A stretch of 64,000 nucleotides of DNA. Origin: Carboxylicivirga linearis. GTDB lineage: Bacteria > Bacteroidota > Bacteroidia > Bacteroidales > Marinilabiliaceae. The notes under the pieces are model-generated. The model did no database searches. It worked only from the letters and a program-made list of their open reading frames with translations, and was not told the DNA's origin. Location: NCBI RefSeq assembly GCF_018271995.1, contig NZ_JAGUCO010000002.1:124001-188000 (forward strand), written 5' to 3'. Shown here in pieces: positions 1 to 9,128 of this stretch. Made by a program: the position numbers and the translations under genes. The stretch's first letter is position 1, and each line of letters opens with the position of its first letter.

Positions 1-287
1 ATATTCCGGAGGAAGTAAAACAAGAGCGTGCTGATCGTATTATGGAAATTCAAAACGGTATTGCAGCTGAGTTAAACCGTGATAAGATTGGCAAGGATCT
101 GAAAGTAATTGTTGATCGTGAAGAAGGTGATTACTTTATCGGACGCACCGAATATGATTCTCCGGAAGTAGATCAGGAAGTATTACTTCATAAGGAAGAG
201 AACGAAGAGCTGACTATTGGCGATTTCTATCAGGTTGAAATTACAGATGCAGAAGATTACGATCTCTTTGGAATAGCTAAAATATAG
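1..287 (+). CDS. rimO: RimO, ribosomal protein S12 methylthiotransferase, C-terminal end (partial)
   Basis: This is the 3' end of a gene that begins before the window; the frame is open from base 3. The roughly 95 visible residues form the C-terminal TRAM domain, with the RimO-like stretch GRTEYDSPEVDQEVLL followed by an acidic tail and a FGIAKI ending. In the family, RimO is a radical SAM enzyme with two iron-sulfur clusters that methylthiolates an aspartate of ribosomal protein S12; the catalytic part is outside the window. A terminator-like hairpin follows 25 bases after the stop codon. MiaB is the closest alternative, but the TRAM sequence fits RimO better. Confidence 0.85.
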   Translation, partial: IPEEVKQERADRIMEIQNGIAAELNRDKIGKDLKVIVDREEGDYFIGRTEYDSPEVDQEVLLHKEENEELTIGDFYQVEITDAEDYDLFGIAKI

Positions 288-312
288 TAGAAGTTAGTTT
301 AAGCTTTATATG

Positions 313-347
313 GGGATATTTGCTTTCTAGCTTATATCCCTTTTTTA
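313..347 (+). terminator. Rho-independent terminator after rimO
   Basis: GGGATAT (313-319) pairs with ATATCCC (334-340), followed by a run of six T. It lies just downstream of the rimO stop codon and upstream of the riboswitch promoter, so it separates the two transcripts. Confidence 0.65.
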
Positions 348-416
348 TTTGTTTTGAAAAGTAGAGTTCATTAGTGCAGGATATAGTTGAATTCAATCAT
401 CAGAAAGATATTTTAC

Positions 417-424
417 TATTTTTG
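417..424 (+). promoter_or_regulatory. Bacteroidota -7 element for the riboswitch-cbiA transcript
   Basis: TATTTTTG matches the TAnnTTTG -7 consensus of the Bacteroidota primary sigma factor. It sits just before the riboswitch aptamer, where a leader promoter is expected. No -33 TTG with ideal spacing is visible, so confidence is moderate. Confidence 0.4.
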
Positions 425-439
425 CAATGTTATGGTGAA

Positions 440-650
440 GTTTTCCTTATCAGGAAAAATCTTAAAATGGGAATCCGGTGATTCTGTATAGAAAATTCCG
501 GAGCTGTACCCGCAGCTGTAAGTCCATAAAATTATTATTGTAATACTCATGCCACTGTCTGGATATAACAGATGGGAAGGTAACAATAATTGGACGAGCC
601 AGAAGACCTGCCAATAACATTTATGCTTTCGGGATACGAGCAAAATGATA
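440..650 (+). promoter_or_regulatory. Cobalamin (B12) riboswitch upstream of cbiA
   Basis: Conserved blocks of the cobalamin aptamer occur in the right order: GGGAATCCGGTG (469-480), CCCGCAGCTGTAAG (about 509-522), GCCACTG (551-557), GGGAAGG (574-580) and the B12 box GCCAGAAGACCTGCC (598-612). It lies in the leader of cbiA, about 110 bases before the start codon. In the known regulon, adenosylcobalamin binding lowers expression of synthesis and uptake genes. An A/T-rich hairpin (AAAATGAT 642-649 with ATCATTTT 661-668, then T residues) just downstream could serve as the expression platform; that part is inference. Confidence 0.93.
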
Positions 651-758
651 ATAATAGCACATCATTTTTTCTTAAAATATACAATGGTTGCTAGCTTTTG
701 TATTGATCTCATTAGTATTGTATTAAAATTCAAATGATTTTTATAACAGGCTTAAGGT

Positions 759-2102
759 ATGTATGGATTTGTAATAGCTGGTACAAATAGTGGTTGTGGA
801 AAAACAACAATTTCAATTGGTTTAATGGCCCTGATGAAAAGCTTGGGTAAAGGTATTGCACCTTTTAAAACAGGACCTGATTATATCGACCCAATTTTTC
901 ATAGTAATGTATTGGGTACATCATCGTATAATCTCGATAGCTATTTACTTTCTGAGTCTGCCATTAACTATTTATTTCAAAAACATTGCTTTGAGAAGGA
1001 TGTAGCTATTGTTGAAGGAGTGATGGGGATGTACGATGGTATGGGCGTTAATGCAATTGGTAGTACCCACCAACTAAGTGTAATTCTTAACTTACCGGTT
1101 GTGTTGGTTATAAACTGTAAAGGATTATACCAGTCGGTGGCAGCCATTGTCAAGGGGTTTACAACTCTGCAACCCAATGCACGAGTTAAAGGAGTAATAT
1201 TTAATCATTGTTCCGGCAAGGATTACTATCAGTTTCTTAAAGAGATTGTGGAGCGGGAGTGCAATGTTAAATGTGTTGGATATCTTCCGGCAAATAAAGA
1301 TTTTGAATTGGAAAGTCGTCATTTAGGATTGGTGCAGGCCGAAGAAGTAGATCACCTTTCTGATAAAATTGAAAAACTAACCAACACCTTAAAAGAAACC
1401 ATTGATGTGGATGGTTTAATGGAAATATCAAAGATTGAAGATGGTGCGCCTTCAACATATAAATTCCCTGTTATTAATCTTGACGGATTGGTTATTGGTG
1501 TGGCCAGTGATAAAGCATTTCGTTTTTATTATCAGGATAATATAGAGCTTTTGAAAGAGTTGGGAGCAAAGCTTCATTATTTTAGCCCATTAAAAGATGA
1601 AAGTATACCTGATGAATGTAATTGCCTTTATATTGGAGGCGGATATCCTGAGGTATTTGCAAAGGAGCTTTCTGAAAATAAAGTGTTACTGGAAGATATT
1701 AAAGTGAAGATTGATAAGGGAATGCCAGCCTATGCCGAATGTGGAGGGTTGATGTATCTGACCGATAAAATAATGGGTGTTGATGATGTTATATTTCCCA
1801 TGGTTGGGGTATTTAATTCTTCTGTTCAGATGACAAAAAAACTGCAGCGTTTTGGATATGCAGAGTTATCTTATTCAGGAGAGATCACTCCATGTCATGA
1901 GTTTCATCATTCAAAAATAATCGAAGACGAAAGTTCGAATAATTATGAGTTAAACTATCAATTAAAAAAGCCTGATCGAGACTTAGAATGGAAGTGTGGT
2001 TTGAAATATAAGAACTGCCTGGCTGGATATGCTCATATTCATTTTTATTCAAATCCAAAATTCTTCGAGAAAATTATTGATTTATGGAAGAGCAATAATT
2101 GA
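759..2102 (+). CDS. cbiA: Cobyrinate a,c-diamide synthase (CbiA/CobB)
   Basis: This 447-residue protein is a glutamine-dependent amidase that converts carboxylates a and c of cobyrinic acid (or the hydrogenobyrinic equivalent) to amides, an ATP-requiring step of corrin ring synthesis in the cytoplasm. The N-terminus has the dethiobiotin-synthetase-like P-loop GTNSGCGKTT (residues 8-17). The C-terminal half is a class I glutamine amidotransferase domain with the nucleophile in AYAECGGLMYL (Cys about 328) and a late histidine in HIHFYSNP. Length is normal for the family. A cobalamin riboswitch lies directly upstream and no other corrin gene is adjacent, so it is probably a single-gene B12-controlled transcript. 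The start is preceded by a weak TAAGG. Confidence 0.95.
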   Translation: MYGFVIAGTNSGCGKTTISIGLMALMKSLGKGIAPFKTGPDYIDPIFHSNVLGTSSYNLDSYLLSESAINYLFQKHCFEKDVAIVEGVMGMYDGMGVNAIGSTHQLSVILNLPVVLVINCKGLYQSVAAIVKGFTTLQPNARVKGVIFNHCSGKDYYQFLKEIVERECNVKCVGYLPANKDFELESRHLGLVQAEEVDHLSDKIEKLTNTLKETIDVDGLMEISKIEDGAPSTYKFPVINLDGLVIGVASDKAFRFYYQDNIELLKELGAKLHYFSPLKDESIPDECNCLYIGGGYPEVFAKELSENKVLLEDIKVKIDKGMPAYAECGGLMYLTDKIMGVDDVIFPMVGVFNSSVQMTKKLQRFGYAELSYSGEITPCHEFHHSKIIEDESSNNYELNYQLKKPDRDLEWKCGLKYKNCLAGYAHIHFYSNPKFFEKIIDLWKSNN

Positions 2103-2129
2103 TTGAAAATGTTAATCGGATGGAAGGTT

Positions 2130-2179
2130 AAAGCCCCAAATGCTTACACATACATGTTGAAGTATTTGAGGCTTTGGTT
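2130..2179. terminator. Bidirectional terminator between cbiA and the DUF4861 gene
   Basis: An interrupted stem pairs AAAGCC (2130-2135) with GGCTTT (2170-2175), with further pairing inside (CAAAT with ATTTG). T residues follow on the plus strand. It lies between two convergent genes, so it probably serves both. Confidence 0.6.
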
Positions 2180-2188
2180 TTATATTGA

Positions 2189-3052
2189 TTAAAGCTCAGA
2201 AACGTAAGCTTTAAACTTTTCTAAAGTACCTAGTTTTTTATCTTTTTCAATGGTTGACGTTACCCAGCTGCTGATGTATTTACACGGCTTTGAAACAAAT
2301 AAATGCTGTTTGCCGTCGTCCACTGTTTTTTCAAAATCATCATGATTAATAACAATAGCCGCTCCAACTTGAACCGATTCTGCAGCCACATCTTCAGGAT
2401 GTAATCCCCAGGTAATAATACGATCCTCTTCTTTTAGTACTTTCTGACTATCAAAATAATTGATGCCGGTTACAAATTGAACATCCTCTTCGGAAAAAGC
2501 AAAAGCTTCCACTCTCATTTCTCTTAATCCGCTGTATGCAGTCACTCTTACCATTACATCAATTTTTTTGCCTTTATATGGAACATCTTTCGAAATCATT
2601 TCCATTTGCGAAAAATTCCCTTCTTTTTTCACCTGAACAATGCGATTAGAAACCGGAGCCAGCATCACTTCTTTTTCGCCGTCCCAAAGACGAACGCCTC
2701 CTAAGCCTACTGTTGATCCAACCTTATAATAATCGGCTCCTAATCCTTTTTTCTGTTCTTTTTCGGTTGGATACCAAAGTGCTTTTTTAAGCTCCAAACC
2801 TTTCTTTTGCTTGTTGTAAGCGTCTATTGAGGTAGCTCTGTTATTAAAATAAAGGCGAAGTGCCAACCATTCATTTTCAACAGCCGGTCCATGATGACCG
2901 ATGGCACGGTAGATATCACCTGATTCATCCTGAATCATATTCGTTTGAAGAGAATCACTTCGCATAAATAAGCTGGCATCGGTTTGATTTTGACCCATTG
3001 CCGAAAAGCATATGAATGATAAAAATACAGTGGAAAAAAGTATAGATTTCAT
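2189..3052 (-). CDS. DUF4861-like secreted protein of a polysaccharide-use locus
   Basis: The frame extends upstream to 3112, but the methionine at 3052 starts a clear signal peptide (MKSILFSTVFLSFICFSAMG), so I place the start there, giving 287 residues. The mature protein has beta-rich stretches such as EWLALRLYFNNRATSIDAY and EGNFSQMEMISKD, which resemble the DUF4861 family. That family is repeatedly found in Bacteroidota loci for pectin and other uronic-acid polysaccharides, but its biochemical role is not firmly established. It is divergent from the pectin operon and shares the 3.05-3.38 kb intergenic region with it. A periplasmic or surface role in pectin breakdown is inference from context. 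Confidence 0.7.
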   Translation of the reverse strand: MKSILFSTVFLSFICFSAMGQNQTDASLFMRSDSLQTNMIQDESGDIYRAIGHHGPAVENEWLALRLYFNNRATSIDAYNKQKKGLELKKALWYPTEKEQKKGLGADYYKVGSTVGLGGVRLWDGEKEVMLAPVSNRIVQVKKEGNFSQMEMISKDVPYKGKKIDVMVRVTAYSGLREMRVEAFAFSEEDVQFVTGINYFDSQKVLKEEDRIITWGLHPEDVAAESVQVGAAIVINHDDFEKTVDDGKQHLFVSKPCKYISSWVTSTIEKDKKLGTLEKFKAYVSEL

Positions 3053-3339
3053 AAAATTAGAATTAAAATTCTGATAAGATTCTTTATTTATTTGATACGC
3101 TCTAAGGTACATAATTAATTAACTTCAACAGTAAAACAAAAGTGATATAAAAAATGGTGATCTCACTGTAATTCTGGTTTCATTGATGGAAATATTGTCT
3201 TCAAATTATATGGTGTAAACTACAATTTAGGAACTTACCAATGTACCATATTAATAATGGTTTCCTTCATTAATATAAAGGGATGTACAATTTTAAAGTG
3301 TTTTGGACAATCGTATAGGTAAAAAAGTGGTATGTCGCA

Positions 3340-3347
3340 TAATTTTG
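3340..3347 (+). promoter_or_regulatory. -7 element of the pectin operon
   Basis: TAATTTTG matches TAnnTTTG and lies 29 bases before the first start codon of the operon. No well-placed -33 TTG is visible, which would be expected if an activator were needed. Confidence 0.4.
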
Positions 3348-3376
3348 TTTGAAGCATCAGAATCAAATCCAATTTT

Positions 3377-5494
3377 ATGAAATATCACATTTTTCTATTT
3401 TTACTTTGTATCAGTTTTTGTTTTGCCTGCAATAAAAGTAATGAATCAATAGATCGCTATAGCTTGGTCGCGCGCCATAATCCATCCATTCGTCAATTCG
3501 ACTCGCTGGCATCATTATCGGTGGGTAACGGCAATTTTGCTTTCACCGTTGATGCTACTGGATTGCAAACATTTCCCGAATATTATAAAAATGGAGTGCC
3601 TCTGGGAACACAATCACAATGGGGGTGGCACAGTTTTCCAAATCCTGAAGAATACAAAATTGAAGAGACTTTTAAAGTCTATAATTTCAGAGGTAAAGAT
3701 GAATTATACGCGGCTCAGTTTAACGAGGACGGAAGACCTAAAAGGGCTGCCAATTGGTATAGAGCAAATCCACACAGATTGCATCTAGGGTATATTGGTT
3801 TTGATATTGATTCTACAATGCTTCAAAAAGATATTACTGATGTTAACCAGCAACTTGATTTGTGGAAGGGCATCATTAATAGTGTTTTTAATTTAAAGGG
3901 GCAGAAGGTAAGTGTTTCAACAGCGTGTGATCCCCAAGAAGATAAAATTGAAGCACGTGTGGTATCTGATCTTTTGGCGCAGAATCAACTTAAAATCAGT
4001 TTTAAATTCCCTTACCCTACAGGCAAACACGCTGATTATGCAACTGATTGGAAGCAAACGGATAAACACGAAACATCTATAGTTGCAAAAGGAGATGGGT
4101 TTTGTGTTTTGCAGCGCAAACTGGATAATACAGTGTATTATTTAAATATCAATTGGAAAGGTGAGGCTCAGGTGCTTGAAAAAGGTGCTCATTACTATGT
4201 TTTAGAATCTAAGCAAGAGGAATTGACCTTTTCATGTGAATTTCTAAATGATCTCCCCGAAAACAATACAAGCAATGGTGAGAATATATTTGAATTGTCA
4301 TCAGACTATTGGCAATCGTTTTGGATGAATGGTGGAGCCGTAGATTTTTCTAGATGCACCGATGAGCGTGCTTTTGAATTAGAAAGAAGGGTAGTGTTGT
4401 CGCAGTATTTAATGGCTATTCAGTGTGCGGGTAATTTACCACCGCAGGAAACCGGGCTGACATATAATAGCTGGTTTGGTAAGTTTCACCTTGAAATGCA
4501 CTGGTGGCATGCTGTTCATTTTGCCCTTTGGAATCGTACTGATTTGCTTGAACGTAGTCTGGATTGGTACAATCAGGCGTATGATAATGCTAAATCAATA
4601 GCTGAACGACAAGGTTTTGATGGAGTAAGGTGGATGAAAATGACCGATCCGTCATCTATTGAGGCACCATCAAAGGTCGGGTCGTTTTTAATTTGGCAGC
4701 AACCTCATTTTATTTATTTTGCTGAGTTAGTGTATCGAAACAACCCTTCTGACGAAGTACTTGCTAAATATAAAGATTTGGTAAAAGCTACGGCTGAGTT
4801 TATGTATTCTTTTGCCGATTATGATAGCATTAACAGCAGGTATATTCTAAAAGGAATAATTCCTGCTCAGGAAACTCTTCGCGCTCGCGAAACGGTTAAT
4901 CCTCCCTTCGAATTGGCTTATTGGCATTTGGGTATGTCAATAGCCCAGCAATGGCTGGAAAGAACTGGTGAAGGTCGTAACCCTCAATGGGATAAAATGA
5001 TTGAAGAATTATCGCCTTTAACAGCATTAGGTGGCTTGTATCTTGCCTCTGAAGATGCTGTGGATACCTATAAAGATATCAGGTTTACTTCTGATCACCC
5101 GGCAGTGTTAGGTGCTTTGGGAATGTTGCCTGATAATGACCTAATTGAACAGGAATTGATGAAAAATACCCTGAATTGGATTTTAGCCAATTGGAATTGG
5201 GATCATACCTGGGGATGGGATTATCCAATGACAGCCATGTCTGCAGCTCGTTTAGGAGAAGCCCAAAAAGCCGTTGATGCATTGTTAATGGACAAAAGAA
5301 CCAACACCTACCTGGTTAATGGTCATAATTATCAGGATGAGCGTTTACGTGTTTATTTACCCGGAAATGGAGGTTTGCTTACCGCGGTTGCCATGATGTG
5401 TGCAGGTTGGGATAATAATACGGTTGATACTCCCGGATTTCCGAAAGATGGCTCTTGGAACGTAGTTTGGGAAGATCTGGCAAAGATGCCTTAA
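3377..5494 (+). CDS. Six-hairpin (alpha/alpha)6 glycosidase-like lipoprotein
   Basis: This 705-residue protein has a lipoprotein-type signal peptide with a cysteine near residue 18 (CFACNKS). Its N-terminal beta-rich half contains LASLSVGNGNFAFTVDATG, and the C-terminal half is an alpha-rich toroid with KFHLEMHWWHAVHF and a tail rich in Trp and His. This layout (beta-sandwich followed by an alpha/alpha barrel) recalls the GH65 and GH95 superfamily of inverting glycosidases. I cannot name the exact family or substrate. It is the first gene of an operon with GH105 and GH28 enzymes, so a role in trimming pectin side chains is likely. The next gene starts 19 bases after its stop. Confidence 0.65.
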   Translation: MKYHIFLFLLCISFCFACNKSNESIDRYSLVARHNPSIRQFDSLASLSVGNGNFAFTVDATGLQTFPEYYKNGVPLGTQSQWGWHSFPNPEEYKIEETFKVYNFRGKDELYAAQFNEDGRPKRAANWYRANPHRLHLGYIGFDIDSTMLQKDITDVNQQLDLWKGIINSVFNLKGQKVSVSTACDPQEDKIEARVVSDLLAQNQLKISFKFPYPTGKHADYATDWKQTDKHETSIVAKGDGFCVLQRKLDNTVYYLNINWKGEAQVLEKGAHYYVLESKQEELTFSCEFLNDLPENNTSNGENIFELSSDYWQSFWMNGGAVDFSRCTDERAFELERRVVLSQYLMAIQCAGNLPPQETGLTYNSWFGKFHLEMHWWHAVHFALWNRTDLLERSLDWYNQAYDNAKSIAERQGFDGVRWMKMTDPSSIEAPSKVGSFLIWQQPHFIYFAELVYRNNPSDEVLAKYKDLVKATAEFMYSFADYDSINSRYILKGIIPAQETLRARETVNPPFELAYWHLGMSIAQQWLERTGEGRNPQWDKMIEELSPLTALGGLYLASEDAVDTYKDIRFTSDHPAVLGALGMLPDNDLIEQELMKNTLNWILANWNWDHTWGWDYPMTAMSAARLGEAQKAVDALLMDKRTNTYLVNGHNYQDERLRVYLPGNGGLLTAVAMMCAGWDNNTVDTPGFPKDGSWNVVWEDLAKMP

Positions 5495-5513
5495 ATGTTA
5501 AAGACTAAATGAA

Positions 5514-8500
5514 ATGCGAATCACTTTTGCGATCATACTTTCACTAATCTATTTAAGCGCCTATGCCCAGTTTAAAACGGGTGCTAAAGTCAATTACGAC
5601 CGTGAGCTGCGTTATTCGCCTAATGCCAATGGCGGTTTTGAAATAGTAAATGGCGATAAGCGTTTTAACAAAGCCCTTTACGGAGGTCATTCCGCTTTTA
5701 GGATAGAAACAAGTGATATGCCTGAGTTTGGCTTTTTTATGCCCAACGAAGGCGGTAATCTTCAAATAGGATTAATTCAACGAGATAAAAGCTTATGGTT
5801 GAATGATGCTTCAAAGATTAAAAGTACTTATTATCCGGGTTGCAGAGTTTACGAGATACAGGATGATTTTTTGGTCAATGGATTAATTATAATATCCGTT
5901 TTAGCAATGGCTGAGATGGATGGTATGATCATGAAGATTGAAACCGAAAACGTTCCGAAAGAAACAGAGCTGCTGATCATGTTTGGAGGTGCTACCAATC
6001 GTCGTTTTTCACGCAATGGCGATCTGGGCGTGGATAAAACCGATTGCTTTGAATTGCAGCCGGATAAATGTTTGAACAACGAATATGAGATTAGTAACAA
6101 TCAATTTATTCTGAATTATGGACAAAAAACAAAGCATCCGCGAATTATAGAAGGATGTTTTTCGTCTGATTCTCATCTTAAATTAAGCTCTCCTAATCAT
6201 ACAGAAACCCCTATTAAAGTATGGAACTCAAAGCCAATAGATAATAAACCGATATTAACAGCCAGGTTTTCAATTGCTAAAAATAAAGAGGAGTTTGTTC
6301 TTATTAAACGAAAAGATGAAACAGATCTTAATGATATAGATTTGAAAGATACTTATGCTCAAGCTGATGCTTATCGAAAAAGTATCGCAAATACCATAAA
6401 GATATCCATACCTGATGAGTACATGAATCCTTTAGGGGCATTGGTAAGTACTGCCGCAGATGCCATTTGGGACGATTGTTGGATGCATGGAGCCATTGGC
6501 TGGCGGATGCCCTTAAATGGATGGAGAGCTGGTTATGTAGGTGATTGTGTGGGGTGGCACGATAAGGCACGTGAGCATTTTAATAATTATGCTAATTCAC
6601 AAGTAACCAATGTGCAACCTACAATTCCTCATCCGGCACAGGATACAGCAAGGAATTTTGCCCGTGCTGCAAAAATATGGGGAACTCAGATGTATAGCAA
6701 TGGATATATTTGTCGTAATCCGAATCAAACAGGCAAAATGCATCACTACGATATGAATCAATGTTATGTTGATGAGTTGTTGTGGCATTTAAAGTGGACA
6801 GGCGATTGGGATTATGCCAAAGAGATATGGCCGCTTGTTAAAAGGCACCTAGAGTGGGAAAAGAGAAATTACGATCCTAACAATGATGGTTTGTATGATG
6901 CCTATGCAAGCATTTGGGCCAGCGATGCTTTGTATTATAACAGTGGTGCGGTAACGCATGCTTCTGCTTATAATTACAGAGCCAATAAAATGGTAGCCAT
7001 AATTGCTGAAAAGATAGGAGAAGATCCACTTCCTTACCAGCAGGAGGTAAATAAAATACTAAATGCCATAAACGATAGGCTATGGCTTTCTGATAAAGGC
7101 AGATGGTCTGAATTCATCGATTTGATGGGCCATCAGAATATACATCCTGATCCAGCCATTTGGACGGTTTATCATGCTATTGATTCGGAGGTTCATGATA
7201 TTTTTCAGGCTTACCAGGCAACCCGTTATATTGATACAGAAATTCCGCATATTCCGTTGAAAGCCGATGGTTTAAACGATGGAATTAAGTACGAGACAAT
7301 TTCTACCACGCATTGGTTCCCATATTCCTGGTCGATAAATAATGTGGCATTTGCCGAAGTGGCACATACAGCATTGGCTTACTGGCAAACAGGTCGATAC
7401 GATAAAGCCTTTACGTTATTTAAAAGTGCGGTATTGGATGGAATGTACATGGGTGCAAGTCCTGGAAATATTGGTCAGATAAGTTATTACGATAAGGCAA
7501 GAGGCGAATGTTATCGCGATTTTGGTGATCCGGTAGGGATGTATTCAAGAGCATTGGTTCAAGGTCTGTTTGGGATAAATCCCGATTTACTCAATAATCG
7601 TCTGGAGCTTCGTCCGGGTTTTCCATCGGATTGGGAGAGTGCCAATATTGAAACTTCAGATATTGCTTTTAGCTATCAAAGAGTAAATAATGTATCTACT
7701 TACATCATAAAAAATAAATGGGATAAAACTATTAAGCTGGATTTGAAAATACCTGCCTTTCGGGATCAAATTAGTGAAGTTAGGGCTAATGATGAGATAG
7801 CTTCGTGGACTATTGAGGAAAATATTGGTAATCCTTTGATTAAAATAAATACTGGTCTATTGGATAGTGTTGTGATTCAGGTGAAATGGAGTGGAGATGA
7901 ATTTAAAAAGTCACGATATTCAGGGATAGGTGTAAAAGGGGATGCCTGGACTCTTACATCAGAAAATAAGGTTGAGGAAGTGTATGACCCTCAAAATGTG
8001 TTATCTGATTTGAATATTACTGATGATGCAATTCAGGCTGTACTAAATGGTGAATTGGGGAATAGAACAGCCTTTGTCAAAATGCAGCAAGGACAAATGT
8101 ATTGGTGGGAACCCATTGAAATAGAAATGCAGGAACCCTTTACAATTTCTTCTGATTCTGAATCTGATACTATTGTTTTTACAATAAAAAATAACCGAAA
8201 TACTGATTTTAGAGGAGAGGTGACTATAAATAATGGAAAGCATCAATTTTCACTAACTCTTAGAGCAGGAGAAGAATCAAATAAAATTGAATTTCCGCAT
8301 TATGCTGCCGTGTTTGGGTCTAATCTAGTTCAGATATATAAAGATGATAATTGTATTTATAAGGATAAGATTGTCAATTGGAATATCAGAAATACAGATG
8401 CCAAGTATAAAACCATAAACCTGAAAGAGTTTTATAATGCATCGATAACCGATATTTTCGACAATCAATATTTATCTCCTAGGTCGCCTTATACCACCTT

Positions 8501-9128
8501 ACAAATACCTACACAGGGAATTGGTGAATGGTGTCATCCAACATTAACAGCTAATATTGATGATAGTGGATTAAGAGCATTGGCTAAGAAAGACCAGCTC
8601 CAAACTCCGTTTAATGTTCCTTTTTCAACGGTTGGTACTAAGGATGATAAGAATATCATCTACACCACACTTTGGGATAATTACCCGGATAGTGTTGTTG
8701 TTCCTTTGCAAGGTTCAGCTTCGCATGCTTATTTAATGATGGGCGGAAGTACCAATCACATGCAATGTCATATTCCAAATGGCTTAATTAGAATAAATTA
8801 TTTTGATGGCACTTATGAAGAATTAAAGTTGGTGAATCCTGATAATTGGTTGCCTATTGAGCAGGATTTATTTGTGGATGATTATGCTTTCAAGTTAGAT
8901 CGTCCTGCACCTTACCGAATTGCATTAAAAAGCGGGATCATCAGTCGCGACTTAGATACAGCTCTCAATATAAACCCCACAGAAGTATACGGAAGAACAA
9001 TTGATGGAGGTGCAGGGATATTTGTAGATCTTCCACTGGATTCAAACAAAAAATTAAAGAATATAACGCTGGAAACTCTTGCCAACGATGTGGTAATAGG
9101 TTTGATGAGTTTAACTCTTATGAAATAA
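5514..9128 (+). CDS. Large DUF4450-like glycosidase, secreted
   Basis: A 1204-residue protein with a signal peptide ending near SAYAQF. The N-terminal region (about 20-300) resembles DUF4450 (ELRYSPNANGGFEIVNGDKRF). The middle (about 310-700) is a six-hairpin toroid with many acidic and aromatic residues (WDDCWMHGAIGWRMPLNGW, DPNNDGLYDAY, STTHWFPYSWS), as in GH78- and GH63-type inverting enzymes. The last 400 residues are beta-rich and may be accessory domains. DUF4450 proteins occur in rhamnogalacturonan loci, so a side-chain glycosidase such as a rhamnosidase is possible, but this is inference. Its stop codon directly abuts the ATG of the GH105 gene, which indicates translational coupling. 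Confidence 0.7.
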   Translation: MRITFAIILSLIYLSAYAQFKTGAKVNYDRELRYSPNANGGFEIVNGDKRFNKALYGGHSAFRIETSDMPEFGFFMPNEGGNLQIGLIQRDKSLWLNDASKIKSTYYPGCRVYEIQDDFLVNGLIIISVLAMAEMDGMIMKIETENVPKETELLIMFGGATNRRFSRNGDLGVDKTDCFELQPDKCLNNEYEISNNQFILNYGQKTKHPRIIEGCFSSDSHLKLSSPNHTETPIKVWNSKPIDNKPILTARFSIAKNKEEFVLIKRKDETDLNDIDLKDTYAQADAYRKSIANTIKISIPDEYMNPLGALVSTAADAIWDDCWMHGAIGWRMPLNGWRAGYVGDCVGWHDKAREHFNNYANSQVTNVQPTIPHPAQDTARNFARAAKIWGTQMYSNGYICRNPNQTGKMHHYDMNQCYVDELLWHLKWTGDWDYAKEIWPLVKRHLEWEKRNYDPNNDGLYDAYASIWASDALYYNSGAVTHASAYNYRANKMVAIIAEKIGEDPLPYQQEVNKILNAINDRLWLSDKGRWSEFIDLMGHQNIHPDPAIWTVYHAIDSEVHDIFQAYQATRYIDTEIPHIPLKADGLNDGIKYETISTTHWFPYSWSINNVAFAEVAHTALAYWQTGRYDKAFTLFKSAVLDGMYMGASPGNIGQISYYDKARGECYRDFGDPVGMYSRALVQGLFGINPDLLNNRLELRPGFPSDWESANIETSDIAFSYQRVNNVSTYIIKNKWDKTIKLDLKIPAFRDQISEVRANDEIASWTIEENIGNPLIKINTGLLDSVVIQVKWSGDEFKKSRYSGIGVKGDAWTLTSENKVEEVYDPQNVLSDLNITDDAIQAVLNGELGNRTAFVKMQQGQMYWWEPIEIEMQEPFTISSDSESDTIVFTIKNNRNTDFRGEVTINNGKHQFSLTLRAGEESNKIEFPHYAAVFGSNLVQIYKDDNCIYKDKIVNWNIRNTDAKYKTINLKEFYNASITDIFDNQYLSPRSPYTTLQIPTQGIGEWCHPTLTANIDDSGLRALAKKDQLQTPFNVPFSTVGTKDDKNIIYTTLWDNYPDSVVVPLQGSASHAYLMMGGSTNHMQCHIPNGLIRINYFDGTYEELKLVNPDNWLPIEQDLFVDDYAFKLDRPAPYRIALKSGIISRDLDTALNINPTEVYGRTIDGGAGIFVDLPLDSNKKLKNITLETLANDVVIGLMSLTLMK

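Noticed and set aside
416-643. Minus-strand open frame of 75 codons
   Set aside because: It lies across the cobalamin riboswitch and has no ribosome-binding site or family similarity.
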